Assembly (NCBI GenBank): GCA_031257915.1
Contig: JAIRNR010000033.1
Span: 62,001 to 126,000, forward strand
Origin: Bacteroidales bacterium
GTDB lineage: Bacteria; Bacteroidota; Bacteroidia; Bacteroidales; P3
DNA: 64,000 nucleotides
Direction: 5' to 3'
The position numbers and the translations under genes are program-made. Position 1 is the first letter of the stretch. The number at the start of each line of letters is the position of its first letter. The notes beneath the pieces were generated by a model. The model worked only from the letters and a program-made list of their open reading frames with translations. It was not told the origin of the DNA and did no database searches. This document shows positions 1 through 7,659 of the stretch, piece after piece.

Positions 1-1
1 C

Positions 2-133
2 CCTGAGGACTATCAGCATTTCGTCGGTGACCCGCATACCGATTTAAGTCTTCATCCCAATTCTCCGGGGTACCGGTTAATACTTAATAATATACTTTTC
101 CCTGCTGCCAAAAAGGAAAAGCGTAAAACGTAA
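2..133 (+). CDS. C-terminal end of an unidentified protein (partial)
   Basis: An open frame enters from the left edge and stops at a TAA just 13 bp before the recR start, so this is the last 43 codons of a gene that begins outside the window. The readable tail contains a His-Pro-Asn-Ser-Pro-Gly-Tyr segment and ends in a run of basic residues. I do not recognise the family. It lies in the same direction as recR and very close to it, so co-transcription is likely. Confidence 0.6.
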   Translation, partial: PEDYQHFVGDPHTDLSLHPNSPGYRLILNNILFPAAKKEKRKT

Positions 134-146
134 GATTGTCTGTTAC

Positions 147-773
147 ATGGAAACATCATCCGTACTGCTGGATAGAGCTATTGCAGCACTGAATAAACTG
201 CCCGGAATAGGCAGAAAAACAGCGTTAAGGCAGGCACTGTTTTTATTGTCGCAAAATAAGGAAACAGTCCATGATTTTTGTACCGCACTTGATGAATTTA
301 GAAATCATACGCTGTTCTGCAAAATATGCCATAATATTTCCGATACCGAAATATGCTCAATATGTTCCAATCCCAAACGCGATGTTTCCACAGTTTGTGT
401 AGTGGGTGATATAAGAGATGTGATGGCAATTGAAAATACAGGTACTTACTTCGGCGTATATCATGTTCTTGGCGGATTGATTTCACCGATGGATGGAATT
501 TCGCCCTCGCAATTAAACATTGAACCGCTGTTAGACAGGGTGCAAAACGGAAACAGTGTGCGTGAAGTGATTTTTGCTTTTCCGGCAACACCTGAGGGCG
601 ACACAACCGCTTTCTATATTACGCGAAAACTGTTAAGCGTGACGAATGAAAGCACGGAAAGCGTACTTATTACCACGATAGCAAAAGGCATATCTATCGG
701 CGACGAACTTGAATATGCCGACGAAATCACACTTGGGCGGTCACTCGCCTGCCGCACAGAGGTTAAAGTATAA
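147..773 (+). CDS. recR: Recombination mediator protein RecR
   Basis: RecR works with RecO (and RecF) to load RecA on SSB-coated single-stranded DNA during gap repair. The 208-residue length is normal for the family. The N-terminal helix-hairpin-helix is visible (LPGIGRKTA, about residues 18-26). It is followed by a four-cysteine zinc finger (C58, C61, C70, C73) and a TOPRIM domain starting at VVGDIRD (about 85). The C-terminus keeps the LEYADEITLGRSL region typical of RecR. The last codons lie inside a short direct repeat shared with the 3' end of the convergent pepE gene, so the extreme C-terminus (after SLA) may have been altered by a small duplication. Confidence 0.95.
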   Translation: METSSVLLDRAIAALNKLPGIGRKTALRQALFLLSQNKETVHDFCTALDEFRNHTLFCKICHNISDTEICSICSNPKRDVSTVCVVGDIRDVMAIENTGTYFGVYHVLGGLISPMDGISPSQLNIEPLLDRVQNGNSVREVIFAFPATPEGDTTAFYITRKLLSVTNESTESVLITTIAKGISIGDELEYADEITLGRSLACRTEVKV

Positions 774-859
774 TCCCTAAATCGTCTTTGGCAGAACATA
801 CTAATCGCCACCGCCGCTGTATCAGTTAAAGTATAATCCTTAAATCGTCTTTGGCAGAA
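762..859. repeat. 35-bp direct repeat spanning the recR/pepE 3' ends
   Basis: Positions 762-796 and 825-859 are 35-bp copies that differ at one base (C/T), with a period of 63 bp. The right copy is the authentic 3' end of pepE read on the minus strand (it encodes the terminal SAKDDLRIIL). The left copy overlaps the last codons and stop of recR. The simplest reading is a small tandem duplication of the pepE tail. Confidence 0.85.
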
Positions 860-1575
860 AGTTCCTGCGGATCCGTACCGTAGCGAAAAACTCGCATCGG
901 ACGTGAGCCGGTAAGTTTTATATCGTCGTTTTTTACAACAAGCGCAGTTGCTTCACGAAGTCCCACAACCGTTACGGAGGGATTTACAACGAGAAATTCT
1001 TTTATTCTGTCCTCACGTGTTTCTCCCCCATGTCCGGCAGGATTTGCGTCAAGATAATGCGGATTTATCTGAAATGGAACCAAACCCAAAGTATCAAGTG
1101 ATTTTGGCTCTATTACAGGCATATCATTCGTTGTTCTCATTGTCGGGCAGGCAATATTCGCGCCCGCACTCCATCCGATATAAGGACATCCGCCCAAAAC
1201 ACGTTCGCGAATACTTGACATCAAATTTAATTTATGAAGCGCGTAAACCAAATGAAAAGTATTGCCGCCGCCAACAATAATACATTCTGCATTTTCAATA
1301 TGCTTTACTGCAGGGTCATCGCATTTGTGAATTGAACGCAGACGCAATCCGTCCTGTTCCAATACACTTGTTACTCTGTCAAAATACAGGTCGTAACTGT
1401 CTTTTATTGTTTTACCTTCAAACGTTTGCCCTACATTTACTCCCGCATAGGGAATAAACAGTGCTTCTTTAACACCGTATTGCCTGCAATAGTCAACTAT
1501 ATCATTTTTTATCCACCCCAGATACTCTTCGCCCGCATTCGTTGAATTGCTTATAAGAAAAAGATTTCGCTTCAT
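826..1575 (-). CDS. pepE: Dipeptidase E (alpha-aspartyl dipeptidase)
   Basis: Cytoplasmic serine peptidase of family S51 that hydrolyses dipeptides with an N-terminal aspartate. At 249 residues it is slightly longer than the 229-residue enterobacterial enzyme. The nucleophile motif GWSAGA is at about residues 134-139. The downstream NPHYLDANPAGHGGETRE block, with the conserved histidines, matches the family closely. The start ATG overlaps the TGA of the upstream subtilase gene (ATGA), so the two are probably translated together. This places a cytosolic peptidase in one transcript with a secreted protease. Confidence 0.92.
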   Translation of the reverse strand: MKRNLFLISNSTNAGEEYLGWIKNDIVDYCRQYGVKEALFIPYAGVNVGQTFEGKTIKDSYDLYFDRVTSVLEQDGLRLRSIHKCDDPAVKHIENAECIIVGGGNTFHLVYALHKLNLMSSIRERVLGGCPYIGWSAGANIACPTMRTTNDMPVIEPKSLDTLGLVPFQINPHYLDANPAGHGGETREDRIKEFLVVNPSVTVVGLREATALVVKNDDIKLTGSRPMRVFRYGTDPQELSAKDDLRIIL

Positions 1576-3689
1576 TGTTTTATAAATTTGATTGTTTGAT
1601 TGTCGAGAGATACAAAATATATTCCTTTTGCAAGATGTGCTACATCCAGCACTGCATTTTCCGCGCTGTAAAATCTGCGCATAAAAATCATTTGTCCTTT
1701 GTCGTTGAAAACAGTTGCCTTAAAATTATTTTTTTTTGATTCAATTGTCAGTTTATCATTAACAGGATTAGGAAAAATATTAAAATATGCCGTACCGTTT
1801 ACCGCATTTGAAATATTTTCTGAGGAAACAGCATTTTCTTCAAAAACGGCATTTAATGTTTGATTTTTGTCCAGCGTAAAAGTATAGACAGAATCCGTGC
1901 TTCTCACTATTCCATAAAAATTCCATTCTTTAAATGTGTACCCTGCGGCGGCATGTGCTTCTAATGTAATATCATACCCTGTTCTGAAAGTTCCCAACCC
2001 TGTAACTGTACCTGCATTACTGTCGGGCTGAATATTTGCATGCACATAAAAATAATAGGGAACAACCACATTTACTGTCTTGTGAAACGATTCTTCTCCA
2101 TTTGCATATACGGCAGAAACGCCATAAATATAATAATTGTCGGAACGCACATCAGCATCAAAAAATTCTTCTGCCTGAAATGTGTCTCTGTGCAAAATTC
2201 CATTTTTATAAAAGCGGTAAAAAACAAATGTATCGGGATTCGGAGCGGTCCAGGAGATATTGACGCCGGTTGACACAATTGTTGCCTCTACATTTTGCGG
2301 CGCGGGAAATGTATTTCCTGTTACACGCAGTGCTTCAACAGGATTTATCATGCCTGACTCCGGAAAAATTTTTTTATTATTCCTGCTGTTTAACGGAACA
2401 GATGTTGCGATAAGAATGTCGCGAATATCTTTTGCCGATAAAGTTGTGTCGTGTGAAAGAAGCAGTCCGCAAAGTGAGGCAACTATCGGGCAAGCCATAG
2501 AAGTACCGTTCATTCCATCGTAATATTTTCCATTAAGAGCATTGTATCCCGCTTCCCGATAGCGAACGTTCCTGTTGTATGTTGTACTTAAAATAGAACT
2601 GAACGAGTTTTGATAGGTCCCGCCCGGTGCGGCTATTGTAACCCATATGCCATAATTACTGAAAGAAGAAAGCACCGTATCGGAATTTATCGAAGCAACA
2701 CTTATTACGCCCGGATATGCCGCCGGATAAAATAACGTTGCTGCCGATTCGTTACCTGCAGCAGCAACAACTACTATGTCATTCTCTACACATTCTGCTA
2801 TAACGTTTTCCAACGTATTGCTTCCACTGCCGCCCCATGAAAGCGATACGATTTTCGCACCATTTTCTACAGCCCAAACAATACCGGATGCACCGTCATA
2901 AACATTTGAAGAAATCGGACCGGGGCAGGAAACCCCCATAACGGTAACACCTCCGCCGAGAGATGCCACTCCTTTTCCATTATTTGTAATAGCACCAACG
3001 TTACCTGCACAGTGTGTTCCGTGCGACCATCGGTAAGCAGGACAGTTGTCCGAATTTTTACATTCCGTACTGTCATAAACAGGAGGAGTTGCACTGCCTG
3101 TTTCTCCTGTTGAAACGTTATACAGATTTTCGGGTTTTATTTGAAGATCTTCATGCTCTCCCCAAACTGCATTGTCTATAACAGCAATTTTTACGTTCGG
3201 GTTTCCATGTTGCAATGCCCAGGCATCTTCCGCACCGATCATTTTCAAATGCCAGTTCAGAGGAACACTGTCTATTGTTCCGTACAGTGAATCATTAGGG
3301 TAAATATTGCAGATGTTATGTATAGGTATCCGTTCTATCATTTCTACGTCCTTCTCTTTTTCGAGCTGTTTTATAATCTTTTCAAGATCTTCGGAATTTT
3401 TTACCTTTATTTTTACTGTTCTTTTGAGAATTTCATTTTTAAACAAAGACATTGACCTGACTTTTGCTTCTACTTTGCCATGCTCTGCGGCGCGTTTTGC
3501 CTTACTGACATAATCGTCCGATTTTTTATTCGGTAATTGCTTATAGCGAATATAGATTGCATCTGGCACAAATTCCTGCGTAGGAGCAGTAACTGTGGTG
3601 TCGACGATAGTTGTTGCAGCAGTGGTAAGAGTGATGGCGGCAGCAAAAGAAACGAGTGCGGTGAGTGAAATTTTAGATAACAGGTGCAT
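1572..3689 (-). CDS. Secreted subtilisin-like serine protease with T9SS sorting domain
   Basis: A 705-residue exported S8 peptidase. An N-terminal signal peptide (about 1-25) precedes a propeptide-like region. The catalytic triad is visible as D172 (KIAVID), H223 (WSHGTH) and S397 (NGTSMACP), with oxyanion N313 (AAGNES). After the catalytic domain come a fibronectin-III-like domain (about 465-550) and a Bacterial-repeat/InlB-like domain (about 550-625, ending TLNAVFEE). The last ~75 residues (IFPNPVNDKL ... KGIYFVSLD ... IKFIKQ) form a type A T9SS sorting domain, so the enzyme is expected on the surface or released. The residue after the catalytic Asp is Asn rather than the usual Thr/Ser. pepE overlaps its stop codon. 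Confidence 0.93.
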   Translation of the reverse strand: MHLLSKISLTALVSFAAAITLTTAATTIVDTTVTAPTQEFVPDAIYIRYKQLPNKKSDDYVSKAKRAAEHGKVEAKVRSMSLFKNEILKRTVKIKVKNSEDLEKIIKQLEKEKDVEMIERIPIHNICNIYPNDSLYGTIDSVPLNWHLKMIGAEDAWALQHGNPNVKIAVIDNAVWGEHEDLQIKPENLYNVSTGETGSATPPVYDSTECKNSDNCPAYRWSHGTHCAGNVGAITNNGKGVASLGGGVTVMGVSCPGPISSNVYDGASGIVWAVENGAKIVSLSWGGSGSNTLENVIAECVENDIVVVAAAGNESAATLFYPAAYPGVISVASINSDTVLSSFSNYGIWVTIAAPGGTYQNSFSSILSTTYNRNVRYREAGYNALNGKYYDGMNGTSMACPIVASLCGLLLSHDTTLSAKDIRDILIATSVPLNSRNNKKIFPESGMINPVEALRVTGNTFPAPQNVEATIVSTGVNISWTAPNPDTFVFYRFYKNGILHRDTFQAEEFFDADVRSDNYYIYGVSAVYANGEESFHKTVNVVVPYYFYVHANIQPDSNAGTVTGLGTFRTGYDITLEAHAAAGYTFKEWNFYGIVRSTDSVYTFTLDKNQTLNAVFEENAVSSENISNAVNGTAYFNIFPNPVNDKLTIESKKNNFKATVFNDKGQMIFMRRFYSAENAVLDVAHLAKGIYFVSLDNQTIKFIKQ

Positions 3690-3706
3690 AATAATTTAAA
3701 TTTATG

Positions 3707-3714
3707 CAAAGTTA
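3707..3714 (-). promoter_or_regulatory. -7 box upstream of the subtilase gene
   Basis: The minus-strand sequence TAACTTTG matches the Bacteroidota -7 consensus TAnnTTTG. It lies 17 bp upstream of the subtilase ATG and overlaps the stop codon of the preceding small gene. No good -33 TTTG was found at the expected distance. Confidence 0.5.
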
Positions 3715-4281
3715 AAAACTATTACTTATTATCCGATATTTTCCATTCTGTTTTTTACACCACTTACGCGATTTCTCAAGCCATTTTTTCGCACTTTTAC
3801 TGTCGCTTCGCTGTGGAAAATCCTTTATAACAGGCGCGAGCATCTCGGCAATACGGTAACCGCAATCAATTTTTACAGGGTTATTCGGATTCGCGCTGTA
3901 ACATGTCATTTTTTTCTCCATCATACGTTTTATTAAAAAATCATATACTTTTTTTTGACGTGTATAAATTAGGTCGGGATAATAAGCATAAATCATTTTG
4001 CTGTCTGTTTCTTTTGAAGATATTTTTGACAGGATTTCATCGACAGATGTCTTTTCTCCCATACGAGCTAAAGCAAGCATACAACTCCAGCGAATATTGA
4101 AAGGATAATTAAGATTATACCTCAATTCCATAAGAGTATCTTTTAATTCCAACAGTTTTTTATTGTCGGATAAAAGAATTTTATCTGTTGTCCATTCTTC
4201 CGAAACAGTTATTTCGCCGGAATATGTCGTAAAAGTGCAGCATAAGGCACAGCAAAGTGTAAAAAATATTTTTTTAATCAT
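3712..4281 (-). CDS. Small exported protein, possibly HEAT-repeat-like
   Basis: A 189-residue protein when started at the ATG at 4281. That start gives a good signal peptide (MIKKIFFTLCCALCC...) and leaves a 4-bp gap to the upstream fibronectin-III gene. The longer frame adds 15 residues that overlap the neighbour and spoil the signal sequence. The mature part is mainly helical in appearance, with a segment like a HEAT repeat (RWSCMLALARMGEKTSVDEIL) and a basic, Lys/Trp-rich C-terminus. I recognise no catalytic motif. It sits between two secreted proteins on one strand, so a periplasmic or surface accessory role is plausible but unproven. Confidence 0.7.
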   Translation of the reverse strand: MIKKIFFTLCCALCCTFTTYSGEITVSEEWTTDKILLSDNKKLLELKDTLMELRYNLNYPFNIRWSCMLALARMGEKTSVDEILSKISSKETDSKMIYAYYPDLIYTRQKKVYDFLIKRMMEKKMTCYSANPNNPVKIDCGYRIAEMLAPVIKDFPQRSDSKSAKKWLEKSRKWCKKQNGKYRIISNSF

Positions 4282-4285
4282 AAGT

Positions 4286-6103
4286 TTATTTATTTTTTTT
4301 ATTTGAGCGATTGGATTTTGTTTCATTTTTTTGTGATTTTATTAAACGAAATGTATATTGTTTTGACGCGGCAGATATGTTCTGATTTGAATCGCAGGCA
4401 GTAAGTATATAACTGTACTGTATCCCTTCCACAGCAGTAATATCCCTGAAAGTATTTTGTGTCGGTGGAATATTTTGTGTGAAATAAGCGGTATCATTTT
4501 GTGCAGACCGATTAACGGAAAATCTGTGCAACTGATAAGAAAACAAATCGGATTCTGCGTTGGGAAGCCATGTGATAAGCGGCTTTCCGCTGTCGGTATA
4601 AATATGTTTTATTACCGGCTGTTCAGGCGGAGTTACATCGGGCATCTTCACACATTCAACATTTGAGTAGTCGCTCATGTTAAACAGTGTATCGACCGAC
4701 ACGATTTTATAACAGAATTTATTTTTTGCATTTCGCGGCAGTATATCAATAAAAAAAGTATCTTTTAACGGTATGGAATTTATAAGGACATAATGAGAAT
4801 TTTTATCGTTCGCAACGGTGCGGTAAATCCTGTAGCCGAGCAGGTCCTTTTCGCCTGCTGTTTCCCTTGCCGCTGTCCATCGCAAAATTATTTTTCCCGT
4901 ATCCGGTTGCGGCTCCTGTAACTGTGGAATTGACGGCGGAAAGATGTCAATTAACTCTTTTGTCGTTTCAAATGAGCGTGCTTCGTTACCGGAAGAATCG
5001 ACCGCTGAAACAATGTAAGTATATGTTCCTGTTTCCTGAACTGTGTCGTAGAAAATATTTACGTTAGGCGCAAGTAGTATGTTTGTTATGCGCCCGTAAT
5101 CTTTGCTTCTGCCTTTTTTGCGATAGACGCAGTATCCTGCGAGGTCGCCGCTTTTAAAAGCATTTTCCCATGTGAGAGTTATATCGTAAAGTCCGATTTC
5201 AGAGCGTAAATTTTGCGGCGGGGCGGGCGGTGTTTTGTCTTTTGGCTGTGCGGATACCGCTGCGGAATATAATGTTTTGCGACTAAAGTAATCAAGCCCG
5301 ACAATTCTGTAGAGGTATGTTTTGCCGTTTTGTACGGTTTTATCCTCATAAAATTTTTCGGGCAGCCCCGCCCCGCCATCCTGCTTTTGAACGGGGGAAA
5401 TAATTATCGGACGTGAAGTAAGCGTGGTGAACTCGGTGTCGGTAGCGGCAGGCATTTCAGCACGTTCAATATGTACGCCCCAGTAGCGATATTCGTCGGG
5501 AGTCCATTTGAGCGATACTTTGCTGTCGTGCGCCTCTGCTGTTAAACTGTCGGGAGAATTTTCCGCAAAATATTTTCCTGCCGTTATTAAATTTGAAACT
5601 CCTGTACATGCAGCACCACCGGCTCTTGTACCGTTGCCCGCATCCCAAAATTCGTAATAGTATTCTTCACCTGTTATAGCCGCAGTATCTTCAAAAAACA
5701 ATCCTGCATACCGTGCATACTCATTATTTTCCAATACTTTTAACATTACAAATACGGCAAGTAAATCTTTTAAATTAGAACTGTTTTTATTAAGAAGTAC
5801 GACATATTTTTCAAGAGTGCTGTCCGTTTTAAACGCCTCTGCATTTATCGGAAAAGCTCCTGTTTTTATCGGCTTTTCGTTTAATTTTACTCTCTGCCCC
5901 GACTCGGGGTGCACACGATAAAGATAGACACCATTTTTAAAAACGACTTCTTTGCCGAACCATTTTAGAAGCACGTTGCTTTTGTTGTTGCTCACGGAAG
6001 CAGGAGTATTGAAAGCGCAGGCGGCAACCATTTGTGACTGCCTCTGCGAATGTGCGTTGCCAATTGCAGCAACGATAATTACTGTTAAAAAAAAATTTTT
6101 CAT
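4286..6103 (-). CDS. Secreted multi-domain fibronectin type III protein
   Basis: A 605-residue protein with a signal peptide (MKNFFLTVIIVAAIGNAHS). The N-terminal ~170 residues are unassigned. About four fibronectin-III-like domains follow (about 185-290, 293-388, 390-488 and 490-590), recognisable by the recurring pattern SLKWTPDEYRYWGVHIER / TLTWENAFKSGDLAGYCVYR / ILRWTAARETAGEKDLLGYRIYR / LITWLPNAESDLFSYQLHR. The tail is very basic (Lys/Asn-rich) and shows no T9SS sorting motif. It is likely to bind surface polymers or partner proteins. It is first in a minus-strand run with the small exported protein and the subtilase. Confidence 0.8.
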   Translation of the reverse strand: MKNFFLTVIIVAAIGNAHSQRQSQMVAACAFNTPASVSNNKSNVLLKWFGKEVVFKNGVYLYRVHPESGQRVKLNEKPIKTGAFPINAEAFKTDSTLEKYVVLLNKNSSNLKDLLAVFVMLKVLENNEYARYAGLFFEDTAAITGEEYYYEFWDAGNGTRAGGAACTGVSNLITAGKYFAENSPDSLTAEAHDSKVSLKWTPDEYRYWGVHIERAEMPAATDTEFTTLTSRPIIISPVQKQDGGAGLPEKFYEDKTVQNGKTYLYRIVGLDYFSRKTLYSAAVSAQPKDKTPPAPPQNLRSEIGLYDITLTWENAFKSGDLAGYCVYRKKGRSKDYGRITNILLAPNVNIFYDTVQETGTYTYIVSAVDSSGNEARSFETTKELIDIFPPSIPQLQEPQPDTGKIILRWTAARETAGEKDLLGYRIYRTVANDKNSHYVLINSIPLKDTFFIDILPRNAKNKFCYKIVSVDTLFNMSDYSNVECVKMPDVTPPEQPVIKHIYTDSGKPLITWLPNAESDLFSYQLHRFSVNRSAQNDTAYFTQNIPPTQNTFRDITAVEGIQYSYILTACDSNQNISAASKQYTFRLIKSQKNETKSNRSNKKNK

Positions 6104-6195
6104 CTGATTATAAATTTAGTACCCAGAGCCGAGTTTAGTCATTTTAGATAATCACTGACTTGAGTGTTGTTTTTTTACATGTTACTTTATACATG

Positions 6196-6765
6196 TTACT
6201 TTCGTTTTTTCTTCATGGTATGCTTAAAAGACAGCATTGCGAGGTTTATTTCAAATGTCGTTTCCGTACCGTCTATAACAAGGTTATCGCCGACAATATC
6301 GGCGATAATATCACCGCTTTTTTGCATTAGGGCTTTTTGCGCTGCCTGTTCTTTGACTTGTGATATTTCCCTTATTGTGCCTGTCAGTTTTCTGATTTGC
6401 GTAAATGTTTCCACGATGGCGATGGTTGTCTGTATCGCCTGCGAACTTTTCAGGATAGTGGCGAGCATGTATAGCCCTTTTTCCGTAAATGCCTTCGGTG
6501 GGCGATTTTTTCCACCCCAACTTGAAATCGAAATTTTCGATTTCAAGTTTTGCCATTCCTGAATATCAAGCGATAAGATATAACCATCAGGAAATTTTTC
6601 AGGATTGTTTTTTACTGCCTCATTGATGCGCATTGTCTCCACTCCGTAGAGTTCCGCCACATCGCTGTCGAGAATTACTTTTTGATCGCGTAGAGTGATT
6701 ATTTTTTTCTCTACCTCTGATTGTTTGATTAAATTTACCATTATTACTTTATTTGTTATATACAA
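6196..6765 (-). CDS. ORF6N-domain DNA-binding protein
   Basis: A 189-residue protein whose N-terminal ~95 residues match the ORF6N domain (VILDSDVAELYGVETMRINEAVKNNPEKFP and the later FTEKGLYMLATIL). This domain is common in phage antirepressors and in stand-alone bacterial regulators. The C-terminal half is a helical, coiled-coil-like region ending in a Lys/Arg-rich tail. An alternative start is the ATG at 6741, which begins MVNLIKQSEVEK. A full promoter (TTTG, 20 bp, TATTTTTG) sits just upstream and permits either start. No other phage genes are nearby, so this is a solitary gene of likely mobile-element origin. Confidence 0.85.
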   Translation of the reverse strand: MYITNKVIMVNLIKQSEVEKKIITLRDQKVILDSDVAELYGVETMRINEAVKNNPEKFPDGYILSLDIQEWQNLKSKISISSWGGKNRPPKAFTEKGLYMLATILKSSQAIQTTIAIVETFTQIRKLTGTIREISQVKEQAAQKALMQKSGDIIADIVGDNLVIDGTETTFEINLAMLSFKHTMKKKRK

Positions 6766-6781
6766 TATTTTATATCAACGG

Positions 6782-6813
6782 CAAAAATAACTACTGTTTT
6801 GCAAACAACCAAA
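6782..6813 (-). promoter_or_regulatory. Consensus promoter of the ORF6N gene
   Basis: On the minus strand, TTTG (6813-6810) is followed after 20 bp by TATTTTTG (6789-6782). This exactly matches the Bacteroidota -33/-7 consensus. The expected transcription start is near 6776, just upstream of the ORF6N gene. Confidence 0.7.
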
Positions 6814-7002
6814 TAAAAAACGTTAAAAATTCTTAATCGTTAACATTCGTTAAGAAATTTTAATAAAAATTTATTAAAATGCTGTAATTACACCGACAGA
6901 GAGATAGATATTACTGCTGTATGTTCTGATAAAAAGGGTAGTATAATGTACCCCAATTTTAAGATCAAGTTAAGGTTTGCCATGCACAAGCTGATAAAAA
7001 AC

Positions 7003-7033
7003 TTGCTTTTATAAAAACTTTAAAGTACCTTTG
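7003..7033 (+). promoter_or_regulatory. Promoter of the surface-protein locus
   Basis: TTG (7003-7005) and TACCTTTG (7026-7033) are separated by 20 bp, matching the Bacteroidota primary-sigma consensus. The expected start near 7040 gives a leader of about 110 nt that carries the 20-bp repeats. Confidence 0.7.
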
Positions 7034-7070
7034 TAATATAAGGCTGATACTGAACTGTTTCCCAAACAGA

Positions 7071-7136
7071 CAGTTATTGCGGGTTTCAGGCAGTAATTGC
7101 GGGCTTAAGACGGTCATTGCGGGCTTGATCCGCAAT
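7071..7136 (+). repeat. Three 20-bp tandem repeats and hairpin in the leader
   Basis: Units begin at 7071, 7091 and 7111, exactly 20 bp apart, each containing a core of the form gtNATTGCGGGYTT. The last unit is followed by CCGCAAT, giving a perfect inverted repeat ATTGCGG (7116-7122)/CCGCAAT (7130-7136). It lies 16 bp upstream of the first gene of the surface locus. The ATTGC...GCAAT palindrome recurs elsewhere in the window. Confidence 0.8.
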
Positions 7137-7152
7137 AAAAAACAAGTTCCTT

Positions 7153-7632
7153 ATGTATCCATTAAAATATTTTATACCATTCTTTCTGTTCCTCTATTCG
7201 ATACCTGTGCACACCTGCGGACAATCTTCCGTAAACACAGGCGGAAATAATATCACCCATTCAACAGGTAAAATAAGTTATTCCATTGGGGAAATTTTTT
7301 ATCAGACAGACAACAACATAAGTCAGGGAGTTCAGCAAGGTTATAAAATAGAAGTAATCACTGTGAGACATGAAAAGATAAACGATTTTCTAATTTACGC
7401 CTGTCCCAATCCGACAAAAAATATTATCACTCTTTCACTGCCGAACAGCGGCATAAAAGATTATTCCTGCAAAATTTACGATAACAGCGGGCGTGAAATA
7501 ATACGTAAAGATATAATTTCCGGCGAAACATCCGTTGATTTATCAAGATTTACGCAGGGGATATACTTTTTGCGGGTTTACCGTCTGGGTAGAGAAATAA
7601 AAGTATTCAAAATAATAAAAACAAGGGAATAA
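7153..7632 (+). CDS. Small T9SS-sorted surface protein
   Basis: A 159-residue secreted protein. A signal peptide (about 1-23) precedes a short conserved segment (SSVNTGGNNIT ... GKISYSIGEIFYQT ... GVQQGYKIEV) that is characteristic of a family of small Bacteroidota T9SS cargo proteins. Residues about 83-159 are a type A sorting domain (YACPNPTKNIITLSL ... FTQGIYFLRVYR ... FKIIKTRE). The function of such proteins is unknown; they often sit beside FISUMP-domain genes, as here. First gene of a five-gene unit with gaps of 27, 31, 4 and 7 bp. Confidence 0.85.
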   Translation: MYPLKYFIPFFLFLYSIPVHTCGQSSVNTGGNNITHSTGKISYSIGEIFYQTDNNISQGVQQGYKIEVITVRHEKINDFLIYACPNPTKNIITLSLPNSGIKDYSCKIYDNSGREIIRKDIISGETSVDLSRFTQGIYFLRVYRLGREIKVFKIIKTRE

Positions 7633-7659
7633 ATTAACAATCAACTACATAATATATTC

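Larger units (their letters stand above)
6766..7152. other. 387-bp intergenic region between divergent genes
   Basis: AT-rich spacer with no coding frame. It holds two divergent promoters, an inverted repeat (arms TTCTTAA at 6830-6836 and TTAAGAA at 6850-6856), and three 20-bp tandem repeats followed by a hairpin in the leader of the plus-strand surface locus. Confidence 0.8.

Noticed and set aside
298-606. Minus-strand frame inside recR
   Set aside because: It is a shadow of recR, which has complete family motifs.
6196-6765. Prophage remnant around the ORF6N gene
   Set aside because: No integrase, structural genes or attachment-site repeats are visible; only a solitary gene is supported.
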